From Burkholderia metallica (GTDB taxonomy: Bacteria; Pseudomonadota; Gammaproteobacteria; Burkholderiales; Burkholderiaceae), in assembly GCF_902832845.1 (NCBI RefSeq), contig NZ_CADFDB010000017.1:51474-115473 (forward strand): 64,000 nucleotides of DNA, read 5' to 3'. Position 1 is the stretch's first letter, and each line of letters opens with the position of its first letter. Positions 1 through 8,519 of this stretch are shown one piece after another. Both the position numbers and the translations under genes were made by a program. The notes beneath the pieces are model-generated. The model had not been told where the DNA came from, searched no databases, and saw nothing but the letters and a program-made list of their open reading frames with translations.

Positions 1-44
<44 letters not shown>

Positions 45-107
45 TCAGTGCCGATCAAGCGAAAAAGGCGCGCTCGACGACTGCGGAGCACGCCTTGTAA
101 GTCGGTG

Positions 108-129
108 AAAAAACGGCTTATTTTAGCCG
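108..129 (-). terminator. Probable weak intrinsic terminator before lepA
   Basis: Read on the minus strand, a 5-bp stem CGGCT/AGCCG with a 6-nt loop is followed by six T residues. It lies between the CxxC gene and lepA, so it may separate the sigma-E operon transcript from lepA. The stem is short and some read-through is likely. Confidence 0.5.
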
Positions 130-240
130 AAAAGGCCTAGGACGGGCGGGATTTCGGACGCCGCGCCGTGCAGCGGGCCGCCGCGGGCGTCTGCCCCGGT
201 CACCCGTTGCGAAGCGAAGCCGGCCAGCGGCGCGCGGCGC

Positions 241-477
241 TCAACGCCGGGCTGCCAGGACGGCGCGCACCCGGGCGCCGTCGAACCGGTGACGGCACAC
301 TTCCGCGCCGTCCAGCAGCAGCACGGGCACGTCCTCGTCGTAGCGGGCGACGAGTGCCGCATCGGTGTCGATGTCGACATATTCGACCGCGACACCGAAT
401 TCGGCCGCCACCGGCGCCAGTGCGTCGCGCATGTCGTCGCACAGGTGGCACCAGCCGCGGCCGTAGAGCGTGAACAT
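241..477 (-). CDS. Glutaredoxin/thioredoxin-fold small protein (DUF836-like)
   Basis: This encodes 78 aa starting MFTLYGRGWCHLCDDM, with a CHLC redox pair at residues 10-13 just after the first beta strand and a VPVLLLDG segment carrying the cis-Pro expected of the fold. This matches the small glutaredoxin-like DUF836 family. An upstream start giving 96 aa is possible, but the family begins at the MFTLYG strand, so ATG 475-477 is chosen. It lies 7 nt after mucD and is probably cotranscribed with the sigma-E operon. A cytoplasmic thiol-disulfide role is inferred; no substrate can be named. Confidence 0.8.
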   Translation of the reverse strand: MFTLYGRGWCHLCDDMRDALAPVAAEFGVAVEYVDIDTDAALVARYDEDVPVLLLDGAEVCRHRFDGARVRAVLAARR

Positions 478-484
478 CGGCGCG

Positions 485-1987
485 TTACTTCTGGCGCGGC
501 CGCACGGGCACGAACTGCGTATTGTCGCCACGCCGCACGAGCACCGCGACCGCCTTCTGCGGATCGAGCTGCGCGGTCACGTCGGCGAACTGCTTCGCGT
601 TCGTGATGTCGGTGTCGCCCACACGCAGCACGATGTCGCCGCGCTGCAGGCCCGCACGGGCGGCCGGGCCGTCGACGCCGTCGACCTGCACGCCGTTCTT
701 CAGCTTCAGCGTCTTCATCTGCTCCGCCGTCAGGTCGCTGACCGTCAGACCGAGCGAATTGGCCTGGCGCGGCTTCTGCGGCGCGTTCTTGCGCTGCTCG
801 GCCTTCGCGGTCGTTTCCGACGGCGTCTCCGCGATCGTAATCGGCAAATCGCGAGCCTGGCCCTTACGCCACACGCTGACCGTCGCCTTCGTGCCGGGCT
901 TCGTGTCGCCGACCATGCGCGGCAGATCCGACGCCGCCTCGACCGGACGGCCGTTGAACTTCAGGATGATGTCGCCCGGCTGGATGCCCGCCTTGTCGGC
1001 CGGACCACCCGGCTCGACGCTGCTGACGAGCGCGCCTTCGGCCTTCGGCAGCCCGATCGAATCGGCCACGTCCTTCGTCACTTCGCCGATCGCCACCGCG
1101 ATCCGGCCGCGCGTGACCTTGCCCGTCGCCTTCAGCTGGTCGGCCACGCGCATCGCCTCGTCGATCGGAATCGCGAACGAGATGCCCATGAAGCCGCCGG
1201 TACGGCTGTAGATCTGCGAGTTGATGCCGATCACCTCGCCCTGCATGTTGATCAGCGGGCCGCCCGAGTTGCCGGGGTTCACAGCGACGTCGGTCTGGAT
1301 GAACGGCAGGTAATCGCCCGTGTTGCGGCTCTTCGAGCTGACGATGCCGGCCGTCACCGTGTTGTCGAGGCCGAACGGCGAACCGATCGCGACGACCCAC
1401 TCGCCGACGCGCACCTTGTTCGAATCGCCGATCGCGACGACCGGCAGGTTCGATGCCTGGATCTTGACGACCGCGACGTCCGTGCGATCGTCGACGCCGA
1501 TCAGCTTCGCCTTGAATTCGCGCTTGTCGGTCAGCGTCACGTAGATGGTGTCCGCATCGTCGACGACGTGCGCATTGGTCATCACGTAGCCGTCGGCCGA
1601 CACGATGAACCCGGAACCGACGCCGCGATTCTGCTCGGTATCGGGCGGATTGTCCGGCGCCGGCGCGTTCTTCGGGTTGCCGCCGCCATTGCCGCTACCG
1701 TTGCCGGGCGCCTGCGGCAGCGGAATGCCGAAGAAGCGCCGGAAGAATTCCGACATGTCGCCGTTGTCGAAGCCCGGCGGGAGCATCCCGCGCGGGCCAC
1801 TGCTCGTCGGCACGTTGGCGGTGGTCCGGATGTTCACGACGGCCGGCCCGACCTTCTCGACCAGGTCGGCGAAGTCGGGCAGGCTGGCAGCGGGAGCCGT
1901 CACCGCGAACGCGGCATGCGGCACGAGCGGCAGGCAGGCAGACAGCGTCGCCGCCACGAGCCATTTGCGCAGCGTGAGTTTCATCAT
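485..1987 (-). CDS. mucD: Periplasmic serine endoprotease, DegP/HtrA family
   Basis: This 500-aa exported protease begins with a signal peptide ending near HAAFA. The trypsin-like domain shows the triad His140 (TNAHVV), Asp170 (RTDVAVVKI) and Ser241 (GNSGGPL). Two PDZ domains follow, at roughly residues 295-385 and 405-495. A Gly/Asn/Pro-rich linker sits near residues 92-118, in the region of the HtrA LA loop. HtrA proteases degrade or refold damaged envelope proteins. It closes the rpoE-rseA-rseB-mucD run, 15 nt from rseB, so it is likely a sigma-E target and feedback component. Confidence 0.95.
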   Translation of the reverse strand: MMKLTLRKWLVAATLSACLPLVPHAAFAVTAPAASLPDFADLVEKVGPAVVNIRTTANVPTSSGPRGMLPPGFDNGDMSEFFRRFFGIPLPQAPGNGSGNGGGNPKNAPAPDNPPDTEQNRGVGSGFIVSADGYVMTNAHVVDDADTIYVTLTDKREFKAKLIGVDDRTDVAVVKIQASNLPVVAIGDSNKVRVGEWVVAIGSPFGLDNTVTAGIVSSKSRNTGDYLPFIQTDVAVNPGNSGGPLINMQGEVIGINSQIYSRTGGFMGISFAIPIDEAMRVADQLKATGKVTRGRIAVAIGEVTKDVADSIGLPKAEGALVSSVEPGGPADKAGIQPGDIILKFNGRPVEAASDLPRMVGDTKPGTKATVSVWRKGQARDLPITIAETPSETTAKAEQRKNAPQKPRQANSLGLTVSDLTAEQMKTLKLKNGVQVDGVDGPAARAGLQRGDIVLRVGDTDITNAKQFADVTAQLDPQKAVAVLVRRGDNTQFVPVRPRQK

Positions 1988-2002
1988 GTGGAAGCCGTAG
2001 CG

Positions 2003-3055
2003 TTACTTGGAAGCCTTGTATTCTATGGCAGACGCGAACTGCTGCAACGTGGCCGGCGGCACTTCGCCGAGCACGGTGATCCAGTAGTCGCCGCGGCGCT
2101 TGACGAGCACGTTCGTCGCGCCGGTGCTGCCCGCGCCTTCCTTGCGCGTATTCTTTTCGGCCGGCTCGATGAAGACCGAGATCGTCGCGAGACCGTCGGT
2201 GAAGACGGCCTGATCGACCGGAATCGGCGGCTCGCCCGCGTCGCGCGCAGCCATCGGGCGGCGCACTTCACGAATCTTCTGGAAGCCGGCGACACCCGGC
2301 GCGAGCTGCCAGCCCTGCGCTTCCATGTCGACCGTCGCGACCGGCGGCCGCACGACCGTCCAGCCGTTCAGGTTGCGCATGCCGGCCGCGATCGCGGCCT
2401 TGTCGCCCCCCGCACCGCCCGTCTGCAATTGCGAGAACGCGATTTGCTCGAGCACGTGATCGTTCGCGTCGAGCGTCTGCGAGCGCAGCAAGAGCCCCGT
2501 GCGCGCGTCGGCCCACAGCTTGTACGTGAAGCGGTATGCATCCTTCGGCACGAGCTCGACGACCTGCGCGTCGATCCCGGCCACGCGGTCCTTGCCGAGC
2601 GACTTCGCGTCGTAGACGGACATCACGTGTTCGCCGCTCGCACCGAGCAGCGACGGGAACGAATCGCGCGTCTGACGGCGCTCGACCACGCACAGCTTGC
2701 GCTCGGGCACGAACGTGTACAGCTCGTCGTTGTGACGCAGCAGCTTGCGCGGCTTGCCGTCGAGCGTCTCGATGCGCTCGAACTCGCCTTCGCGGGACGC
2801 GACGTGCGCGATGCGCGACGACTGCACGTACCCGCCGCGCTGGTAGACGAACGTGCCTTCGTAAGTCTGCTGCTGCGCCGCCTGCTGGACGCGGTCGAGC
2901 CAGTCGGCGGCACCCTTGCGGGTCGCGACGGGATCGTCCGGTTGCTGGGCGCCGGCAGGAAGGGATTGAACGGACAACAGGGCGGCTGCGCAAAGCAGGA
3001 GGGCCGGCAGCCGCTTCCATCCGGAGATGGCGTGATTCAACTGCAATGTCCGCAT
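2003..3055 (-). CDS. rseB: Sigma-E factor regulatory protein RseB/MucB
   Basis: The 350-aa exported protein has an N-terminal signal peptide (residues 1-37) followed by the two-domain MucB/RseB fold. Recognisable parts are the early block YEGTFVYQRGGYVQSSRIAH and the C-terminal domain with GWQLAPGVAGFQ and a FTDGLATISVFIEP segment. RseB binds the periplasmic part of the anti-sigma factor and shields it from cleavage, releasing it when lipoproteins or LPS intermediates accumulate. The start is ATG 3053-3055. It is 5 nt downstream of rseA, so translation is probably coupled. Confidence 0.95.
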   Translation of the reverse strand: MRTLQLNHAISGWKRLPALLLCAAALLSVQSLPAGAQQPDDPVATRKGAADWLDRVQQAAQQQTYEGTFVYQRGGYVQSSRIAHVASREGEFERIETLDGKPRKLLRHNDELYTFVPERKLCVVERRQTRDSFPSLLGASGEHVMSVYDAKSLGKDRVAGIDAQVVELVPKDAYRFTYKLWADARTGLLLRSQTLDANDHVLEQIAFSQLQTGGAGGDKAAIAAGMRNLNGWTVVRPPVATVDMEAQGWQLAPGVAGFQKIREVRRPMAARDAGEPPIPVDQAVFTDGLATISVFIEPAEKNTRKEGAGSTGATNVLVKRRGDYWITVLGEVPPATLQQFASAIEYKASK

Positions 3056-3060
3056 CGGGG

Positions 3061-3678
3061 TTATTGGCCTGGCGTGGTGTTCACGGCTGCGCGGATCAGC
3101 GGCATCGAACCCGTGACGACGGGCTGCTGCGCGAATTGCTGATGCGCTTCAAGGTATTGGTCGAGGCTGGCGTCGCGGATGATGTTGACGTCCTGCAGCC
3201 CCGGCTGGGCCGATGCCTGCGCAACCGTCACGCGCTGCAGGTTGCCGCCTCGCGGCGCACCGGCCGACGCGACCTGGACGGCGCCGGGCGCACCGGCCGT
3301 CTGCATTTGCGGGACGACAATCCACGTCAGCGTAGCCGCCGCGGCCGCGACCGCGAACGCGGGCACGACGCGCCGGCGCAGCGACAGCAGCCTGCGCGCG
3401 ACCGGCGCGGCGGCCGGCGCGAGCAGGTGCGGCTCACTTTCGAGCGCAGCCGACATGCGCGCGGTGAACGCGACGCTCAGCGCGGGCGACAGCGCCAGCT
3501 CGTCCGAGCGCAGCGCATCGCCGATCAGGTGGTAATGGGCCCACGCAGCGCGATCCGCGCGGTTGAGCTCAGCCAGAAACTGCCCGTTGTCCGGGCCATC
3601 GAACATTTCGCCGTCGACCAGCGCGGAAAGGCGCTCGCCGCGCGAGCACGCTTGCGACTGCGTATTGACCGACCCCAT
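3061..3678 (-). CDS. rseA: Anti-sigma-E factor RseA/MucA
   Basis: This encodes 205 aa from the preferred ATG at 3676-3678, which has GGGGAG a few bases upstream; GTG or ATG starts up to 7 codons earlier are possible. The N-terminal RseA domain (RGERLSALVDGEMFDG, then a WAHYHLIGDALRS block) binds and sequesters sigma-E. One transmembrane helix near residues 105-125 (FAVAAAAATLTWIVV) is followed by a periplasmic tail for RseB. It lies 87 nt downstream of rpoE. Envelope stress would trigger its regulated proteolysis. Confidence 0.93.
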   Translation of the reverse strand: MGSVNTQSQACSRGERLSALVDGEMFDGPDNGQFLAELNRADRAAWAHYHLIGDALRSDELALSPALSVAFTARMSAALESEPHLLAPAAAPVARRLLSLRRRVVPAFAVAAAAATLTWIVVPQMQTAGAPGAVQVASAGAPRGGNLQRVTVAQASAQPGLQDVNIIRDASLDQYLEAHQQFAQQPVVTGSMPLIRAAVNTTPGQ

Positions 3679-3765
3679 GATGCTCCCCATCTTGCACACC
3701 CCGTCGTGACTTCACGACTCTTAACCGTAACTAGACCCCGACCCGCGTCGCTCCGCCTGTCGCGC

Positions 3766-4365
3766 TTACCAGCGCTTGCCTTCGGGCGTATCGAGCAGCG
3801 GACGCAATTTGGCAGCGATTGCCTCGCGTGCACGGAAGATCCGCGACCGGACCGTCCCGATCGGACAGCCCATCATTTCCGCGATCTCTTCGTAGCTCAG
3901 GCCCTCGATCTCGCGCAGCGTGATTGCCTGGCGCAGTTCTTCGGGCAGCAGAGCCATTGCAGCGTTGACCGTCTCGGCAATCTGCTTGCTCATCAACATC
4001 GATTCAGGCGTGTTGATATCCCTTAGTTGGTCTGCGTCGGAGAAAGTTTCCGCTTCCTCCGCATCGGCCTCGGTCGAAGTCGGCGCCCGGCGGCCTTGCG
4101 TCGCAAGGTAGTTCTTCGCCGTATTGACGGCAATCCGGTACAACCACGTATAGAACGCCGATTCGCCGCGGAATTGCGGCAGCGCACGATACGCCTTGAT
4201 GAACGCGTCCTGGGCCACATCCTCGACCTCGGCGGGATCCCGCACGAGGCGCGAGATCAGCCGAATGATCTTTCGGTGGTATTTGGAGACCAGGAGTTCG
4301 AACGCTGCCTTGTCGCCCTTCTGTACGCGCTCGACCAGAGCCTGATCGATTTCTTTTTCACTCAC
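3766..4365 (-). CDS. rpoE: RNA polymerase sigma-E factor (RpoE/AlgU)
   Basis: This 199-aa ECF sigma factor has region 2 around residues 10-95 (VQKGDKAAFELLVSKYHRKI, then AQDAFIKAYRAL and FYTWLYRIAVNTAKNYL). Region 4 carries the DNA-binding helix (LREIEGLSYEEIAEMMGCPIGTVRSRIFRARE). It begins with GTG at 4363-4365; no nearby ATG would preserve region 2. Located first in the rpoE-rseA-rseB-mucD run, it directs transcription of envelope-stress genes and normally its own operon. The product name is secure from sequence and context. Confidence 0.97.
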   Translation of the reverse strand: MSEKEIDQALVERVQKGDKAAFELLVSKYHRKIIRLISRLVRDPAEVEDVAQDAFIKAYRALPQFRGESAFYTWLYRIAVNTAKNYLATQGRRAPTSTEADAEEAETFSDADQLRDINTPESMLMSKQIAETVNAAMALLPEELRQAITLREIEGLSYEEIAEMMGCPIGTVRSRIFRAREAIAAKLRPLLDTPEGKRW

Positions 4366-4404
4366 CTGACAAATCCGTTAACTAGGGATGCAACGCGGAG
4401 CGTT

Positions 4405-4431
4405 ATTGTAGCGTTCCGGCGCGGGGCGCAA
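4405..4431 (-). promoter_or_regulatory. Possible promoter of the rpoE operon
   Basis: On the minus strand TACAAT (4405-4410) is preceded by TTGCGC (4426-4431) at a short 15-bp spacing, about 40 nt upstream of rpoE. A GGAAC motif lies in the spacer. I cannot decide between a housekeeping and a sigma-E promoter from sequence alone. Confidence 0.3.
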
Positions 4432-4456
4432 GTTACGGTCGGTAACCGCGCCGCCG

Positions 4457-4921
4457 TCACACCCGCCCCGCCGCGCCCGCCGTTCTCGCCAGCACGGACA
4501 GCGCGCTGAACGATGCGGCGTCGAGCGCATCGGCCGGAATCAGCAGCGGCCGGGCCCGCCGGGCACCCTGCCCGACCGACAGCACCAGCAGCAGACTGCT
4601 CCAGTGCGCATGACCCGTCACGCGACCGCGGGCCAGCAGGCGCCCGGTGCGACCAAACGCCGCGATTTCCCCGAAAGCATCGATCCGAAGCTCGGCCGGC
4701 AGCCGGCGGGCACAGGCTCGCGCGGCGCACACGGCCAGCAGCGCGGCCGTGACGGCCGACACGCATGCGCCGGCGGCAGTGCCCGCGCGCGGCGCCCAGA
4801 ACAGGTAGACCGACGCGGCAGCCGATGCGACAAACGCGGCCAGCACGAGATACGACACGGCCGAGGCCCGCAACGCAAAGCGCTGCGGACGCCCGGCCGG
4901 AGCATCGAATGGACTCGTCAA
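4457..4921 (-). CDS. Small conserved membrane protein, unknown function
   Basis: This 154-aa protein has two hydrophobic segments near residues 20-45 and 50-68, then a C-terminal soluble region with GEIAAFGRTGRLLARGRV and HWSSLLLVLSVG. The first in-frame start is TTG at 4919-4921, overlapping no other gene and 12 nt after fabF, with a weak ribosome site. There is no internal ATG. The arrangement recalls short inner-membrane proteins found between fabF and rpoE in this genus. I do not recognise a function. Cotranscription with fabF is likely. Confidence 0.6.
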   Translation of the reverse strand: MTSPFDAPAGRPQRFALRASAVSYLVLAAFVASAAASVYLFWAPRAGTAAGACVSAVTAALLAVCAARACARRLPAELRIDAFGEIAAFGRTGRLLARGRVTGHAHWSSLLLVLSVGQGARRARPLLIPADALDAASFSALSVLARTAGAAGRV

Positions 4922-4933
4922 GCGATTGCGGCG

Positions 4934-6166
4934 TCAGACGCGCTTGAACACCAGCGTGCCGTTGGTGCCCCCGAAGCCGAAGTTGTTCTTCACGGCGACG
5001 TCGATCTTCATGTCACGCGCGGTATTCGCGCAGTAATCGAGATCGCACTCGGGGTCCTGGTTGAAGATGTTGATGGTCGGCGGCGACACGTTGTTGTGCA
5101 GCGCCAGCACCGTGAACACCGATTCGAGGCCGCCCGCGCCGCCCAGCAGGTGGCCCGTCATCGACTTCGTCGAGTTGACCACCATCTTGTACGCGTGCTC
5201 GCCGAAGGCCGCCTTCACCGCGTCGGACTCGTTCTTGTCGCCCAGCGGCGTCGACGTGCCATGCGCGTTCAGGTACTGGACCTCGTCGGGATTCACGCCG
5301 GCGTCGCGCAGTGCCGCGACCATGCAGCGGCGCGGGCCGTCCATGTTCGGCGCGGTCATGTGGTATGCGTCGCCCGTCATGCCGAAGCCCGACACTTCCG
5401 CGTAGATCTTCGCCCCACGCGCCTTCGCCGCCTCGTACTCCTCGAGCACCATCACGCCTGCGCCCTCGCCCAGCACGAAGCCGTCGCGGTCCTTGTCCCA
5501 CGGACGCGACGCGGTAGCCGGATCGTCGTTGCGGGTCGACAGCGCGCGCGCGGCGGCGAAGCCGCCGATGCCGAGCGGCGACACCGTCGATTCGGCACCG
5601 CCTGCGACCATCACGTCGGCGTCGCCGGCCTGGATCAGCCGCGCGGCCAGGCCGATGCTGTGCAGGCCGGTCGTGCAGGCGGTGACGGCCGCGAGGTTCG
5701 GGCCCTTCAGGCCGAACATGATGCTCAGGTGGCCCGAGATCATGTTGATGATCGAACCCGGCACGAAGAACGGCGAGATCCGGCGCGCGCCGCGATCGAC
5801 GTACGTCTGGTGCGTATCTTCGATCATCGGCAGGCCGCCGATGCCGGAACCGACCAGCACGCCGATGCGTTCCGCATTGGCTTCGTTCACTTCCAGCCCG
5901 CTGTCCCGGATGGCCTGGACGCCGGCGGCGATGCCGTAATGGATGAACGTATCCATGTTCCGGGCTTCCTTCGCCGGGATGTACTCCTCGGCGCTGAAAC
6001 CCTTCACTTCGCCCGCGAAATGGCAGGCGAGGTTCGACGCATCGAACTTCGCGACGGTGGCGATACCGGACTTGCCGGCGACGAGATTGGCCCAGCCGTC
6101 GGCAACATTATTGCCAACAGGCGAAATCAGCCCCAGGCCTGTAACAACAACACGACGGCGGCTCAC
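4934..6166 (-). CDS. fabF: 3-oxoacyl-[ACP] synthase II (KASII)
   Basis: FabF condenses malonyl-ACP with growing acyl-ACP in fatty-acid elongation and sets the unsaturated chain length. The Cys-His-His catalytic set is visible: [11 protein letters not shown] (Cys near 163), [11 protein letters not shown] and [10 protein letters not shown]. The GTG start at 6164-6166 ([11 protein letters not shown]) has AAGAGG upstream and gives 410 aa, the usual size; an upstream start would add 12 unlikely residues. It follows acpP by 167 nt, a gap that contains alternative hairpins. Confidence 0.96.
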   Translation of the reverse strand: MSRRRVVVTGLGLISPVGNNVADGWANLVAGKSGIATVAKFDASNLACHFAGEVKGFSAEEYIPAKEARNMDTFIHYGIAAGVQAIRDSGLEVNEANAERIGVLVGSGIGGLPMIEDTHQTYVDRGARRISPFFVPGSIINMISGHLSIMFGLKGPNLAAVTACTTGLHSIGLAARLIQAGDADVMVAGGAESTVSPLGIGGFAAARALSTRNDDPATASRPWDKDRDGFVLGEGAGVMVLEEYEAAKARGAKIYAEVSGFGMTGDAYHMTAPNMDGPRRCMVAALRDAGVNPDEVQYLNAHGTSTPLGDKNESDAVKAAFGEHAYKMVVNSTKSMTGHLLGGAGGLESVFTVLALHNNVSPPTINIFNQDPECDLDYCANTARDMKIDVAVKNNFGFGGTNGTLVFKRV

Positions 6167-6191
6167 GGTAACCTCTTTTCCATTATTGGAT

Positions 6192-6246
6192 GACAAAAAC
6201 AAAAGCCACAGTGGCCACAGGAACCAGCCCTGCGAGCCCTGTGGCT
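6192..6246 (-). terminator. Terminator/attenuator-like hairpins between acpP and fabF
   Basis: In the minus-strand transcript the arm AGCCACAGG (complement of 6238-6246) can pair with CCTGTGGC (complement of 6214-6221). It can instead pair with CTGTGGCT (complement of 6204-6211), which is followed directly by a TTTGTTTTTG tract. The second pairing resembles an intrinsic terminator and the first would compete with it. This could keep acpP mRNA in excess over fabF mRNA. Confidence 0.55.
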
Positions 6247-6333
6247 GTTAGTCCGTCCGGCGCGAGGCCGGCAGGATGGCGCGTCAATCGCGAAGACCGC
6301 GGCGACGTGGCGGACAAGCGCGAAAGGCGCTCG

Positions 6334-6573
6334 TTACGCCTTGACGTTTGCGCGAGCGTAGTCGATCGCTTGCTGAACGGTCGTGATCTTCTCTGCTTCT
6401 TCGTCCGGGATTTCCATGCCGAACTCGTCTTCCAGAGCCATCACCAGTTCGACCGTGTCGAGCGAGTCGGCGCCCAGGTCGTTCACGAACGAAGCTTCGT
6501 TCTTGATCTCGGCTTCCGCGACGCCGAGTTGTTCAGCGACGATCTTCTTGACACGTTGTTCGATGTTGTCCAT
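6334..6573 (-). CDS. acpP: Acyl carrier protein
   Basis: This 79-aa acidic ACP carries the phosphopantetheine site Ser37 in the [10 protein letters not shown] motif. The helix II/III sequence [18 protein letters not shown] is typical of AcpP. ATG 6571-6573 has a very strong ribosome site (GGAGGGG), in keeping with its high abundance. It carries acyl intermediates for the Fab enzymes encoded on either side and donates acyl chains for phospholipid and lipid A synthesis. It lies between fabG and fabF, the usual proteobacterial order. Confidence 0.98.
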
Positions 6574-6717
6574 TACCCCTCCGAGGGAAAGTTCAGATTT
6601 ACAAGTGCGCGCATTTTATCAGGTTTGCTGACGCCAAAACGCGCGTTGGCTTGATGGTCGATCAAGCGCCGATCCGCCTGAAAATCAGGATACGGCGCGG
6701 ATGGTAAACGAAAATCG

Positions 6718-7467
6718 TTACGACATGTACATGCCGCCGTTCACGTGCAGCGTCGTACCGGTGATGTAACCGGCCTGCGGCGATGCGAGGAACGCGACGG
6801 CATGGGCGATGTCCTCCGGGCTGCCGAGGCGGCCGAGCGGAATCTGGGTCTTGAGCGCGGCCTGCTGTTCTTCCGGCAGCGTCTTCGTCATGTCGGTGTC
6901 GATGAAGCCCGGCGCCACGCAGTTCACGGTGATGCCGCGGCTGCCGATTTCGCGCGCGAGCGCACGCGTCATGCCCGCCACGCCTGCCTTCGCGGCCGCG
7001 TAGTTGACCTGACCCGGGTTGCCGGCCGAACCGACCACCGACGTGATGTTGATGATGCGGCCGCCACGCGCCTTCATCATCGGGCGCAGCACCGCGCGCG
7101 ACAGGCGGAACACCGACTTCAGGTTGGTGTCGATCACCGCGTCCCAGTCCTCGTCCTTCATCCGCATCGCGAGCTGGTCCTGCGTGATTCCCGCGTTGTT
7201 GACGAGCACGTTCAGCGCGCCGAATTCCTTCACGGTCGCATCGATCAGCGCCTCGGCGGCGGCCGCGTCGTTGACGTTCAGCACCGCACCGCGGCCCGTG
7301 ACGCCCGCTTCCGCGAACGCCGCGCTGATCGCGGCGGCGCCCGATTCGCTCGTCGCGGTGCCGATCACCGTCGCGCCCAGGCGCGCGAGTTCGAGCGCGA
7401 TCGAACGGCCGATGCCGCGCGATGCGCCGGTGACGATCGCAACCTGTTTATCGAGAGTCTTGTCCAT
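6718..7467 (-). CDS. fabG: 3-oxoacyl-[ACP] reductase
   Basis: This 249-aa short-chain dehydrogenase has the NADPH-binding GASRGIGR motif near residues 14-21, the NNAG motif near 89-92, and catalytic Ser, Tyr and Lys in ITSVVGSAGNPGQVNYAAAKAG. It reduces beta-ketoacyl-ACP during elongation. Length and C-terminal HVNGGMYMS match FabG closely. It lies between fabD (36-nt gap) and acpP (144-nt gap). The larger gap before acpP probably holds an extra acpP promoter, although I could not fix a clear -35 element. Confidence 0.97.
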   Translation of the reverse strand: MDKTLDKQVAIVTGASRGIGRSIALELARLGATVIGTATSESGAAAISAAFAEAGVTGRGAVLNVNDAAAAEALIDATVKEFGALNVLVNNAGITQDQLAMRMKDEDWDAVIDTNLKSVFRLSRAVLRPMMKARGGRIINITSVVGSAGNPGQVNYAAAKAGVAGMTRALAREIGSRGITVNCVAPGFIDTDMTKTLPEEQQAALKTQIPLGRLGSPEDIAHAVAFLASPQAGYITGTTLHVNGGMYMS

Positions 7468-7503
7468 GAATCGAATATCCGTTTCTTGGGAAAAGGCGCC
7501 GCG

Positions 7504-8436
7504 TCAGGCGGTCACCAGCTTGAGCGCTTCGTCGAGCGAGGCCGGATCGAACACCGACGCGCCCGTCAGGCTGCTGTCGATGCGCTTCGTCAGGCCCGCG
7601 AGCACCTTGCCCGGCCCGCATTCGATCACGTGCGTGACGCCCGTGCCGGCAATGTGCTGCACGCACTCGACCCAGCGCACCGGGCCCGCGGCCTGGCGCA
7701 CCAGCGCATCCTTGATCGCGGCCGGATCGCTCACCACGGCGACGTCGATGTTGTTGACGACCGGAATCTGCGGCGCCTTCACGTCGACGTTCGCGAGATA
7801 GTCGCGCAGCTGATCCGACGCCGGCTTGAGCAGCGACGAATGGAACGGCGCCGACACCGGCAGCGGCAGCGCGCGCTTCGCGCCCTTCGCCTTCGCGATC
7901 TCGCAGGCCTTTTCGACCGCGGCCTTGTTGCCTGCGATAACGACCTGCGCGGGCGCATTGAAGTTCACCGCTTCGACGACGCCCGCTTGCGCGGCTTCGG
8001 CGCACACCGCGCGCACCGTATCGTCGTCGAGGCCCAGGATCGCGGCCATGCCGCCCTGGCCCACCGGCACGGCCGTCTGCATCGCCTGCGCGCGGAAGCG
8101 CACGAGCGGCACGGCGTCCTTGAACGCGAGCGCACCGGCCGCGACGAGCGCCGTGTACTCACCGAGGCTGTGGCCGGCGACGATCGACGGCGCCGGGCCG
8201 CCTGCCTGCTGCCACGCGCGGTAGCACGCGTAGGCGGCGGTCAGCATCACGGGCTGCGTGTTGGTGGTGAGATTCAGCTCTTCGGCCGGGCCTTCGGCGA
8301 TCAGCTTGCCGAGATCCTGATTGAGTGCATCGGATGCTTCCTGAAGCGTCTCGCGCACGACGGCCAGATCGGCGAATGCGTTGAGCATGCCGACCGCCTG
8401 CGAGCCCTGCCCCGGAAATACGAATGCAAATTTCAT
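7504..8436 (-). CDS. fabD: Malonyl-CoA:ACP transacylase
   Basis: FabD moves malonyl from CoA to ACP, supplying the elongation unit. The 310-aa protein starts MKFAFVFPGQGSQ at ATG 8434-8436 with GGGGA upstream; the frame stays open much further upstream only because of GC-rich codon bias. The catalytic GHSLGEY motif (Ser near 92) and the later GPGKVL segment are present. It sits 83 nt downstream of fabH in the fab cluster. Confidence 0.97.
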   Translation of the reverse strand: MKFAFVFPGQGSQAVGMLNAFADLAVVRETLQEASDALNQDLGKLIAEGPAEELNLTTNTQPVMLTAAYACYRAWQQAGGPAPSIVAGHSLGEYTALVAAGALAFKDAVPLVRFRAQAMQTAVPVGQGGMAAILGLDDDTVRAVCAEAAQAGVVEAVNFNAPAQVVIAGNKAAVEKACEIAKAKGAKRALPLPVSAPFHSSLLKPASDQLRDYLANVDVKAPQIPVVNNIDVAVVSDPAAIKDALVRQAAGPVRWVECVQHIAGTGVTHVIECGPGKVLAGLTKRIDSSLTGASVFDPASLDEALKLVTA

Positions 8437-8519
8437 ATCGTCCCCAATTGAATCGATTCGGACGGCGCACGCGAATGGCGCGCCGATGGGATCCGCGCGC
8501 AGCAGTCGCGCGCCGCGGA

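Noticed and set aside
470-3142. Plus-strand open frame of 890 codons opposite mucD and rseB
   Set aside because: It is an Arg/Asp/His-rich shadow frame from GC-biased third positions; the minus-strand genes are clear homologues.
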